Shown piece after piece: positions 1 through 7,665 of a stretch of 61,010 nucleotides of DNA. Each line of letters begins with the position of its first letter. The stretch's first letter is position 1. Where the stretch lies: positions 1 to 61,010 of the IMG/VR virus record IMGVR_UViG_3300024327_000006. One strand, 5' to 3'. Position numbers and translations under genes: made by a program. This DNA is from a virus. The notes beneath the pieces were generated by a model, which saw only the letters and a list, made by a program, of their open reading frames with translations, did not search any database and was not told the origin of the DNA.

Positions 1-1
1 G

Positions 2-631
2 AACGTAATAGGGCAGCAGAATTTCTTTAGTAGCGCGACTTGGACAGTGCCTACCGGAGTAACGATGATGTCGTATATGGCAGTAGCTGGAGGGCAAGGT
101 GGGGGAGGATCTGTGAATGTACATTCGACAATAGGCGCTTCAGATCGGACTGGCTATGACGGAGCACCAGGAGGTCGAAAAATAGGATCCGCCATTGTAA
201 CAGCCGGTACACAAATAGCAATAGCAGTAGGATTTGCAGGACCAGTTGGCGATACGTATTACTACTATAATGGGTATCGCGGTGATCGAGTTGGTGAGGT
301 AGGAGGGCCTACTACAATCGCAGGGATTACGACGGCGGACGGGGGGTACGGGGGAGGGGTAAGTACCTTGTATTGGTCTGATGGGTACAACCTCGCTTCA
401 GATTCTAGTTGGATGCCTTCAGGAAATAACGGAGCAGGCGGCGCAAAAGCTCCTATGCCCGCACCCCCCACTTCGCAGTACCAGTCAAATGGATCAGTAG
501 GATCCCCCGGAAAAGCTGGAGCTGTACGTTTGATATGGGGGAATATAAATGGGCAACCACGCGAATTTGGCACTTCCTTGGCAAACAGTCACGGAACAGC
601 AGACTACGACACTGATGGGAATCTAATCTAA
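2..631 (+). CDS. C-terminal part of a tail protein split by the contig ends
   Basis: Open from the first bases without a start. It is in frame with the gene starting at 59934, because bases 1-126 equal 60866-60991, so on the circular genome one protein of about 520 residues runs 59934-60865 then 1-631. This part carries a WTVPTGV segment followed by a glycine-rich AGGQGGGGS stretch, like the glycine-rich tip of the next protein. Its stop overlaps the next start (TAATG), suggesting coupled translation. Probably a tail fibre or adhesin. Calling it a short independent gene from an internal ATG would be wrong. Confidence 0.8.
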   Translation, partial: NVIGQQNFFSSATWTVPTGVTMMSYMAVAGGQGGGGSVNVHSTIGASDRTGYDGAPGGRKIGSAIVTAGTQIAIAVGFAGPVGDTYYYYNGYRGDRVGEVGGPTTIAGITTADGGYGGGVSTLYWSDGYNLASDSSWMPSGNNGAGGAKAPMPAPPTSQYQSNGSVGSPGKAGAVRLIWGNINGQPREFGTSLANSHGTADYDTDGNLI

Positions 632-3600
632 TGGCAGTACAAATACAGATACGACGAGATACTACAGCTAATTGGGCGAGTGAAAATCCAGTACTTGCTG
701 AAGGTGAGCTAGGGTTAGATATTGATCTTGATAAGTTTAAGATTGGTAATGGTGTAGATACGTGGACTACTCTTATTTTTCAAGAAGGGTCGATTACTAC
801 GGTTACAGATAACCTAACATCTACTTCTACATCCGAAGCTCTGAGTGCCAACCAAGGACAAGTACTCAAAACTTTAGTAGATGCTATTCCTACAGAAACA
901 ACAACGACACTAAGCATTAATGCTAATGTCCTAACGTATACTGATGAAGCGGGAGCGGCGACCACTATTGATCTGTCGTTGTATCTCGATGATACTAATT
1001 TAGCTCGTATCGTTAGCGGAGTGTTAGCTGGAAATATAGCTACATTCACCCGAGATGATAGTACTACTTTCACAGTAGATTTCAGTAGTCTCCTTTCAGG
1101 TAAAGCAGATACTATTCACGGTACACATCTAACCGCTCAGGACACTACTGACATAGCTACGGGCGTAGCACACGCGGGGGCAGCTCACGCACCATCTGAT
1201 GCTGAAGCCAATGTTCAGTCTGATTGGAATGTAACAGATGCTGCTTTAGATACTTTTATAGCTAATAAACCTACTGTGTTACAAGGAGCCGATGGAGCAC
1301 CCGGAGCTGCGGGCGCAGATGGTACGAATGGCGCAGATGGAGCACCCGGAGCTGCAGGCGCAGATGGAGCACAGGGTATACAAGGTGAGCAAGGTATACA
1401 AGGCGAAACCGGCCCTGCAGGAGCAGACGGATCAGGTGGCGGCACAGGCGGCACGACCAACCTAACAGCAGGCGTAATCTGGGATAACCATGATGCTAGT
1501 AGACCAGAGCATGATGAAGCTTTGGAGGTACTAGCAGATGCAACCTTAGCATTAACTCATGATGCAGACTCAACAGATCTACGCTCGGTTTATATAGAGA
1601 AGTTTGTTGAAGTTCCGGGTGGAATTCCTGCTGTAAAGAAAATTATTATTACAGCTACAAGGACTGCCACAGCAACCCAAAAAACATCATTCGGGGGGCT
1701 GAAACTCTACGACTCCACTGGTACGATGTTTACATTCTCAAATATAACGTATCAAGATCATATAAATTTAACTTTTTCTGGGGGTACTATAGCAGCTTCG
1801 GGTGCATATCCGAATTATCTTGATGACGAAGAGACTCTGGGTGCAATAGTAACTGCAGATGCTACAGCTTGGAATGGAGGGGCTCTGCATGGTTATTGGT
1901 CTGAATATAACAATAATTCAAATACGATTACCATTGAGTTCGACACCCCTACAGAAATCAGCAATTTTGATGTAATTACAAAACCCGATAACACGATGTG
2001 GAATGGTTCACCGGTGCATTTAACTGGCGGCGCTGATTTATCCATTCAATTCCTAGATGAAAATCTAACTGAATTATCAGTTGTATCTGTACCAGAACAG
2101 ACAGCGATAGCAACAGCAGAAAATCACTTAACCAACATTACCCCTTTGGTCGGTTCAACGTACTGGCAACTAGAGTCATTCGATGATTGGGGTGTACAGT
2201 TCACTTCTCCAACGACTACAACACTAGTCAACAACACCGGTGCATCTGCAGTAATCAGAGCTAGGGTTACTAAGCCTACAGCATTAGCATCTACATCAGG
2301 AACAACTACATCTACATCTACAACAACCAACTTAACAGCAGGAGTCATATGGGATAACCACGCTCTGGGTAGGGATGAATACAATGAGTCACTAACGGTA
2401 CTAGCAGATGCAACAGAAGTACTGACTCATGCGTCAGACACGGAAGAACTGCGCTCTGTTTATATAGAGAAGTTTGTCCAGGCGGGAGGCACAACACCTC
2501 CCTCTCTATGGTTGTCTTTTGATATCGGTACTGATGATTTATCAGCAGGGGGTCTAAGTGCGACAGTGACGGGAAATGTTGCTCCTACATCAAGTTCCGT
2601 AAAATATGGAGCGCAGTCTCTTTCTGGGTTTGATGGATCATCATGGTTAGATTATTCATCTTCTGCAGGGGATTTCGGTGCGGATGATTGGACTGTGGAG
2701 TTCTGGTTAAAGGCTACTGGCGGTATATCACAGGGGATTTTAACACAGGCATCCGGAGGAGGTGCAGAATCAACTGCATGGGGGTTCTTTTGTGGATACG
2801 GGTCAGCAGGGGTGGCGCTGTTTTTGTCCAATGGGGGTTATTTTGCTTCAATAACTAGCGGAACAACAGCGATATTAGATGACGAGTGGCATCATATTGC
2901 GGCATCGAGGTCTGGCACAACAGTTTATTTATTTGTAGATGGAATTAGCCAAGGGACTGCTGACGTTGGGACTACAGCACTTTCAGGTGAATCACTACCA
3001 ATTAGAATTGGGGCGCAAGGCAGTGGGTACGCGATGCCTACAGGTACGTTCATAGACGATGTGGTTATAACAAAAAATCATGCTCGATATACACAATCTT
3101 TCTCCGTCCCAGAAGCGTTTAGCCTAGTCGTTGGGACAACATACTGGCAACTAGAATCATTCGATGATTGGGGAGTCCAGTTTACAGACTCCACCACAAC
3201 TACATTAATCAACAACACCGGTGCTGATGCAGTTATTCGTGCGAGGATTACTAAGCCTACATCAGTCTCAACCAACGCATACGGTGCGCTTGAACTCACG
3301 GCAGATGGTGCGGTTATCTCACCGACAGCAGGGCTAGTAGACATACCAAACGGCACGACTAAAGTAATCACACACGCGTCAGATGCGAGTAATCTAAGAT
3401 CGGTTTATATAGAGAAGTTTGTTGAGGTTCCGGGCGAGTATACAACTCTTTTCTCTACCCCTACTGATGTGGTAGCTAATGCTACATTTAGTGGTTCACT
3501 TGGCTACGGTGGCAGTGGAGGATGGAGTTTAAGTAACTCAATATTAAGTCAGTCTTATAGTGGTTCGTGGCTTATACATACCACTTCCGGTGGTAGTCTG

Positions 3601-5082
3601 GAAACGTTTGTTATAGATGCAGGTGTGGGTAAATTATTCCATCTAACGCAGATAAATCACGAAGGTGATACAGTGCAGCATGCAACTGTAAACACTGATT
3701 CGTTTAAGATAGACACATCAAATGATAACTCCACTTGGTCTACGTTATATGAATATAATGATTCTTCATCCCGACCCGCATTGGTCAGTGAGGTAGTCGA
3801 TATAAATGTGAGGTACATTAGGGTAGTTCAAACTTCAGGATGGGGTAGACTATATTATCGAGGGGATTTACATCCATTCCTAGAATTAATCATTACAGAT
3901 GATGTTCAATTAGCCGGAGAAACCTACTGGGAACTAGACACTTTCGAAGATTGGGGCGTAGAGTTCTTATCAGGCACAACAACCAAGGTAACTAATAGAA
4001 CTGGAGCAGACGCAACAGCAAGAATACGTATTACTGCTCCGACTGCTAGTGCCGGTGGTACAGGTGGTGGAGCAACAACACTCGCAGAATTAACCGACTC
4101 AACCACATCAACAACCGACCCACTTGTTACATCGAATTTAACCGTAGGACACTTCTGGATCAACTCAACATCTGGTGAAGCATACGTTTGTACTGATGCG
4201 ACTACCGACGCGAATGTTTGGACTAATATTGGTGATGGTACACAGGGCATTACTCTTGAGACAGTTGCATCCGAAATAGAATATTTAGTGGTCGCCGGTG
4301 GCGGTGGTGGCGGTGGTTGGGCAGGTGGTGGTGGTGGAGCCGGTGGATTACTAACATCAACCGGTTTCTCTGTAACTCCTGCAACACCCATTGTGATATC
4401 CATTGGGGCAGGTGGAGTAGGGCAACTTGCAGGGACTGATGGGGCGTACAGCAGTGGCAGTGATTCAACGATCGGATCAATTACAGCAGTTGGGGGAGGT
4501 CAAGGAGGTAATACTACTGGCAATGGGTTCCCCGGTCAATTGGGGGGTTCTGGTGGTGGTGGCTCATATAGTAACGTCGCAGGGTCTGGAACTGTCGGTC
4601 AAGGTCACTCGGGGGGTTCTGGTTATATAGGTGTTGACTATAGCGGTGGCGGTGGCGGTGGCGTGACTGCTGTCGGTGCGGATGCTATTGCATCCTCCGG
4701 TGGTGATGGTGGGTCAGGTTTAGCATCATCCATTTCTGGGTCTAGTGTTACATACGGCGGTGGCGGTGGCGGTGGAATTATAGGGTCTTTAAATAGTAAT
4801 CCAGGGGGCGCAGGTGGAACCGGTGGTGGCGGTGACGGTGGTAGTATCGTTAGTGGTAATGATGGGGCTATACATACCGGTGGCGGTGGCGGTGGCGCAG
4901 GATCGATTGGAACCGGTGGTGGACATCACCAAGGTGGTGGTGGCGGTGGTTCTGGTGTTGTAATTATTCGATATCCGGTAGAGCATTTCCTTGCGACATC
5001 AACAACTGGTTCGCCAACAATTACAACGTCAGGGGGGTATCACGTTTATCAGTGGACTTCGTCCGGCACAATTACATTCTAG
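631..5082 (+). CDS. Modular tail fibre/adhesin with lectin-like inserts
   Basis: A protein of 1483 residues. The first 50 residues (RRDTTANW, LAEGELG, FKIGNG) match the Mtd_N type of tail-fibre N-terminus. Residues about 210-270 are collagen-like (GADGAPGAAG). A framework unit then recurs three times: VLADAT, LTHDAD, LRSVYIEKFV, a variable insert, then YWQLESFDDWGVQF and a threonine-rich tail. Inserts lie at about residues 331-510, 617-837 and 933-1098. The second has a LamG/concanavalin-like pattern (DDWTVEFWLK, DEWHHIAASR, LFVDG). The first and third look discoidin-like. The C-terminal 250 residues are very glycine-rich. It is inferred to bind host surface sugars. The fold calls are by eye. 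Confidence 0.85.
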   Translation: MAVQIQIRRDTTANWASENPVLAEGELGLDIDLDKFKIGNGVDTWTTLIFQEGSITTVTDNLTSTSTSEALSANQGQVLKTLVDAIPTETTTTLSINANVLTYTDEAGAATTIDLSLYLDDTNLARIVSGVLAGNIATFTRDDSTTFTVDFSSLLSGKADTIHGTHLTAQDTTDIATGVAHAGAAHAPSDAEANVQSDWNVTDAALDTFIANKPTVLQGADGAPGAAGADGTNGADGAPGAAGADGAQGIQGEQGIQGETGPAGADGSGGGTGGTTNLTAGVIWDNHDASRPEHDEALEVLADATLALTHDADSTDLRSVYIEKFVEVPGGIPAVKKIIITATRTATATQKTSFGGLKLYDSTGTMFTFSNITYQDHINLTFSGGTIAASGAYPNYLDDEETLGAIVTADATAWNGGALHGYWSEYNNNSNTITIEFDTPTEISNFDVITKPDNTMWNGSPVHLTGGADLSIQFLDENLTELSVVSVPEQTAIATAENHLTNITPLVGSTYWQLESFDDWGVQFTSPTTTTLVNNTGASAVIRARVTKPTALASTSGTTTSTSTTTNLTAGVIWDNHALGRDEYNESLTVLADATEVLTHASDTEELRSVYIEKFVQAGGTTPPSLWLSFDIGTDDLSAGGLSATVTGNVAPTSSSVKYGAQSLSGFDGSSWLDYSSSAGDFGADDWTVEFWLKATGGISQGILTQASGGGAESTAWGFFCGYGSAGVALFLSNGGYFASITSGTTAILDDEWHHIAASRSGTTVYLFVDGISQGTADVGTTALSGESLPIRIGAQGSGYAMPTGTFIDDVVITKNHARYTQSFSVPEAFSLVVGTTYWQLESFDDWGVQFTDSTTTTLINNTGADAVIRARITKPTSVSTNAYGALELTADGAVISPTAGLVDIPNGTTKVITHASDASNLRSVYIEKFVEVPGEYTTLFSTPTDVVANATFSGSLGYGGSGGWSLSNSILSQSYSGSWLIHTTSGGSLETFVIDAGVGKLFHLTQINHEGDTVQHATVNTDSFKIDTSNDNSTWSTLYEYNDSSSRPALVSEVVDINVRYIRVVQTSGWGRLYYRGDLHPFLELIITDDVQLAGETYWELDTFEDWGVEFLSGTTTKVTNRTGADATARIRITAPTASAGGTGGGATTLAELTDSTTSTTDPLVTSNLTVGHFWINSTSGEAYVCTDATTDANVWTNIGDGTQGITLETVASEIEYLVVAGGGGGGGWAGGGGGAGGLLTSTGFSVTPATPIVISIGAGGVGQLAGTDGAYSSGSDSTIGSITAVGGGQGGNTTGNGFPGQLGGSGGGGSYSNVAGSGTVGQGHSGGSGYIGVDYSGGGGGGVTAVGADAIASSGGDGGSGLASSISGSSVTYGGGGGGGIIGSLNSNPGGAGGTGGGGDGGSIVSGNDGAIHTGGGGGGAGSIGTGGGHHQGGGGGGSGVVIIRYPVEHFLATSTTGSPTITTSGGYHVYQWTSSGTITF

Positions 5083-5090
5083 GAGGGGCT

Positions 5091-5411
5091 ATGTCACATT
5101 TTGCAAAGTTAGAAAACAACGTAGTTACTCAAGTCATAGTGGCTGAACAAGACTTCATAAACTCTGGTTCTGTTGGAGATTCATTTCTATGGGTACAAAC
5201 ATCCTACAACGGAAATTTCCGCAAGAACTATGCAGGGATAGGATACACATACGATCAAGGGAGAGATGCTTTCATTCCACCGAAACCATTTGAGTCATGG
5301 GTACTGAACGAAGACACTTGTCGATGGGATGCTCCGACTCCAGTGCCGGACGATGGACAGATGTACACATGGAATGAAGACACCCAAGCGTGGGATGTGA
5401 ATGTTAGCTGA
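5091..5411 (+). CDS. Conserved small phage structural-type protein
   Basis: A protein of 106 residues. The ATG at 5091 follows AGGAGGGG at ideal spacing, so it is preferred to an upstream in-frame start. The sequence (MSHFAKLENNVVTQVIV, then NYAGIGYTYD, FIPPKPFESW and a YTWNEDTQAW end) is of a type common downstream of tail-fibre genes in marine phages. Function is unknown, and a tail-associated or fibre-chaperone role is only positional. It overlaps the next gene by 11 bases. Confidence 0.75.
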   Translation: MSHFAKLENNVVTQVIVAEQDFINSGSVGDSFLWVQTSYNGNFRKNYAGIGYTYDQGRDAFIPPKPFESWVLNEDTCRWDAPTPVPDDGQMYTWNEDTQAWDVNVS

Positions 5412-5844
5412 ACTAGCCATAGCCAACGCCGCATTTGAAGTCATTAGGACTGCGGTGTCTAATGGCAAAGAGATCTTTGAGCTAGGTGATCACTTAGCTA
5501 AGTTCTCCGATGCTGGTCGAGAGATTGACCACAAAGCTAGGATGGCTAAGAAGGGTTCAGAACAGGAATCTGACCTTGAGATATTCATGGCTCAAGAAGC
5601 CATGCGGAATAAAAGAGATCAGTTAAAAGAACTCATGGTCAGGACGCGGCATATGATGTGGGATGACTTCCTCCGCTTCGAGGGTGAACAACAGAAAGCA
5701 CGACTCAAAGCACAGCGTGATGAAGAGCGTCAGAAAGAAGAACGAACCGATTTCATTATGACTTGTGCGGCTTGGATAATAGCCTTCTTTATTCTTGCTG
5801 GATCGTTAGTTGGAGGACTTAAGATTATCATAGGGATGAAATAA
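5401..5844 (+). CDS. Coiled-coil protein with C-terminal membrane segment
   Basis: A protein of 147 residues. A long charged helical region (about residues 40-115, rich in K, E, R and Q) is followed by one hydrophobic segment (TCAAWIIAFFILAGSLVGGL) near the C-terminus. It sits first in a run of small membrane proteins before the lipase and endolysin, so a role in lysis (holin partner or regulator) is plausible but unproven. The stop overlaps the next start (TAATG). Confidence 0.7.
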   Translation: MLAELAIANAAFEVIRTAVSNGKEIFELGDHLAKFSDAGREIDHKARMAKKGSEQESDLEIFMAQEAMRNKRDQLKELMVRTRHMMWDDFLRFEGEQQKARLKAQRDEERQKEERTDFIMTCAAWIIAFFILAGSLVGGLKIIIGMK

Positions 5845-6029
5845 TGGACGAACATAGGTGCAGTGAAATGGAGACAATATTAAAAGTACATAGGGCTAGG
5901 ATTGATGATATGGAGAAGGTAGTGCAAAATATTAATAGTCAGTTGACACATTTGAAAGGGATAGCGTACGGTGCTTGCGGCGTTCTAGTCGCATCTGAAT
6001 TAGGCATTATTGAAGCGATAAAACTGTGA
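5844..6029 (+). CDS. Small holin-like protein (coil plus one membrane segment)
   Basis: A protein of 61 residues. The N-terminal 35 residues form an amphipathic coil (ILKVHRARIDDMEKVVQNIN), followed by one weakly hydrophobic helix (IAYGACGVLVASELGIIEAI). This layout resembles XhlA-type holin partners. It is embedded in the lysis cassette with tight spacing on both sides. Function is inferred from layout and place only. Confidence 0.6.
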   Translation: MDEHRCSEMETILKVHRARIDDMEKVVQNINSQLTHLKGIAYGACGVLVASELGIIEAIKL

Positions 6030-6149
6030 GTGAGCTATTACTTTTTCAAGTTCCCAATTTTAATTGTATTGCTAGCAGTAGCTGCAGTAATAGTGCTGAT
6101 AGCAATATGCATATACGAGATGCTGTATGTTATTCAAAGCCATCTGTGA
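6030..6149 (+). CDS. 39-residue single-span membrane protein
   Basis: Starts at GTG 6030 directly after the TGA of the previous gene. The product is almost entirely one hydrophobic helix (FPILIVLLAVAAVIVLIAIC) with short polar ends. The tight junction suggests coupled translation, and there is no clear ribosome site of its own. A candidate holin, antiholin or holin partner. It is below usual gene-calling size, hence the moderate confidence. Confidence 0.5.
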   Translation: MSYYFFKFPILIVLLAVAAVIVLIAICIYEMLYVIQSHL

Positions 6150-6240
6150 ACTAATAACTTATATAGGGCTTGCTGTTTTAGGAGCCTCCGCTGCCACATG
6201 GATTCTTCATAATTTTTTTGAGGTGTATTATTATGGATAA
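6127..6240 (+). CDS. 37-residue single-span membrane protein
   Basis: ATG 6127 lies inside the end of the previous small gene, and the stop TAA (6238-6240) overlaps the lipase start. The central segment (ITYIGLAVLGASAATWILH) can span the membrane. Two overlapping tiny membrane genes just before the lysis enzymes resemble holin/antiholin pairs, but no family is recognised. Confidence 0.45.
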   Translation: MLFKAICELITYIGLAVLGASAATWILHNFFEVYYYG

Positions 6241-6982
6241 TAACAAAGCATATGAAATGGCTCTTCTCTCAGAGCAAGCCTACTTCCCTCCTGAAGAATT
6301 CGCTAAAGTCCACACAGACGGTAACTTTCGTTTCCATTCAGTAGAAGGCACTCAGTTTTACACCGTATGGACTGCTAAAGAATTAGTATTTGTTTTTAGA
6401 GGGACTGAAGTTGCTGAATTTGCAGATCTTAAAGCAGATCTTAAATTTCAATTATTTCCTCTCGGCACTGAAGGTTCTGTACATACAGGTTTCTGGAATG
6501 CTCTAGATGCTGTTTGGGATGAAGTTGTCGCAGACTACAATGAGTTTTGTGAGGAACGTCATGTAACTTTTACCGGGCATAGTTTAGGAGCGGCACTCGC
6601 TACAATAGCTATGTCTAGATTAGATTTGCGTAATGCTGAGTTATATACCTACGGCTCTCCACGAGTTGGGGATGATATATTCAAAGCTACATTTTCTTAT
6701 CGGTTTATGGATGTTTATAGGTTTAGAAATCAGAACGACATAGTAACTCGACACCCAATGGCAATTTGGGACTATCGCCATGTAGGGATATGTTACTATT
6801 TTACAGGCGCAGGTAACTGTGTAGAGGATCCTGGCTTTTGGACAAGAGCCAAGCAGTTTATAATAGGGATGTGTAAAGGAGCAGCGATAAAAAAGGTCGA
6901 TTCATTTCGTGACCACTCCGTTGCTAATTATGTAAAACTAACACGAGGATTACCATCATGTTCTCCAAAAGAACCCACTTAA
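6233..6982 (+). CDS. Class 3 lipase (alpha/beta hydrolase)
   Basis: A protein of 249 residues. The ATG at 6233 is chosen because GAGGTG lies just upstream. Hallmarks of lipase class 3 are visible: VFVFRGTE (oxyanion region), GHSLGAAL with nucleophile S117, YGSPRVGD, an acid D169 in QNDIVTRHP, and H228 in RDHSVANY. No signal peptide is seen, so access to membranes would need the holin. It lies between holin-like genes and a lipoprotein plus endolysin. This placement suggests attack on membrane lipids at lysis, which is an inference. Confidence 0.85.
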   Translation: MDNNKAYEMALLSEQAYFPPEEFAKVHTDGNFRFHSVEGTQFYTVWTAKELVFVFRGTEVAEFADLKADLKFQLFPLGTEGSVHTGFWNALDAVWDEVVADYNEFCEERHVTFTGHSLGAALATIAMSRLDLRNAELYTYGSPRVGDDIFKATFSYRFMDVYRFRNQNDIVTRHPMAIWDYRHVGICYYFTGAGNCVEDPGFWTRAKQFIIGMCKGAAIKKVDSFRDHSVANYVKLTRGLPSCSPKEPT

Positions 6983-7170
6983 TATTATTAGCATTGCTTA
7001 TGATACCGTTGTTGTTAACTGGTTGTATGCCGAGGATTATCGCTGAGACAGCTAATGTCGCAGTAAGTAAATATTGTAAGATTCCCAGTGCTGGGCGAAC
7101 AGCAGTTCGAAAGGTCGTGGATAGCGCTGTGCGTCCAAATAGAGTTGAGATAAGCTGTGCAGAAGATTAG
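6958..7170 (+). CDS. Small outer-membrane lipoprotein (o-spanin/Rz1-like candidate)
   Basis: A protein of 70 residues with a lipoprotein signal: basic start (SKRTH), hydrophobic core (LILLALLMIPLLL) and lipobox LLTGC with acylated C23. The mature part is about 48 residues with two more cysteines. It overlaps the end of the lipase gene by 25 bases and the endolysin start by 14 bases. Rz1-type spanins look like this, but no clear inner-membrane spanin partner is found, so the role is uncertain. Confidence 0.7.
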   Translation: MFSKRTHLILLALLMIPLLLTGCMPRIIAETANVAVSKYCKIPSAGRTAVRKVVDSAVRPNRVEISCAED

Positions 7171-7531
7171 TCAGCATTTCGCTAGAAGCGAGTTCGCATG
7201 TCAATGCGGCACCTGCCCACAATCACAGGATCCTACTGTTGATGTGACATTAATTAATATACTAGAGGAACTACGACGACACTTTAACACGCCTATAACC
7301 GTCACCTCGGCTATGAGATGTAAATCGCACAATTCCTCTGTAGGGGGCAGCGTTTTTTCAAAACATCTTGAGGGGAAAGCAAGTGACGTGCTGTTGAAAG
7401 GTGTGACACCTGAGAAGGTATATGACTACTTAGTAGAACGGTACCCTGATTCATATGGATTTGGAAAATACGAAACATTCACACACATCGACAGCAGGAG
7501 GCTGAAAGCAAGATGGGAGATAAAAGGATAG
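7157..7531 (+). CDS. M15-family peptidase endolysin
   Basis: A protein of 124 residues. The D-Ala-D-Ala carboxypeptidase/endopeptidase pattern of peptidase M15 is present: SKHLEGKASDV with zinc ligands H70 and D77, and THIDSR with H110. A short cysteine cluster (FACQCGTC) is near the N-terminus. The length matches compact phage M15 endolysins. It should cut peptidoglycan cross-links or stem peptides. There is no signal peptide, so it needs a holin. It ends the lysis cassette. Confidence 0.85.
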   Translation: MQKISQHFARSEFACQCGTCPQSQDPTVDVTLINILEELRRHFNTPITVTSAMRCKSHNSSVGGSVFSKHLEGKASDVLLKGVTPEKVYDYLVERYPDSYGFGKYETFTHIDSRRLKARWEIKG

Positions 7532-7665
7532 GAACAAAATGTGCATATTGTGATAAGCCTGTTGAAGTTAATGGAGGACATATACCTAGATGGTGCTCAG
7601 TGGAGTGTCGTAATTATTGGTTAGAGGAACAAGAAGATGCCCGGATTCAAGATAACGACATTTAA
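7513..7665 (+). CDS. 50-residue zinc-ribbon microprotein
   Basis: ATG 7513 lies inside the end of the endolysin gene in another frame. The product has CAYC and CSVEC pairs 15 residues apart (CxxC ... CxxxC), a likely zinc site, and a charged tail. It overlaps the next gene by 29 bases. Function is unknown. It is one of several cysteine-pair microproteins in this genome. Confidence 0.55.
   Translation: MGDKRIGTKCAYCDKPVEVNGGHIPRWCSVECRNYWLEEQEDARIQDNDI

Noticed and set aside
47-631. An independent gene starting at ATG 47.
   Set aside because: The frame is open upstream to base 2 and continues from 59934 across the circular joint.
3924-4403. A proline-rich gene on the - strand within the adhesin.
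   Set aside because: It is the mirror of poly-glycine codons (GGT/GGC give proline-rich antisense frames), with no ribosome site.
631-5082. A diversity-generating retroelement acting on the adhesin (Mtd-like N-terminus).
   Set aside because: No reverse transcriptase gene and no template repeat were seen anywhere in the window. Only the N-terminal anchor resembles Mtd.
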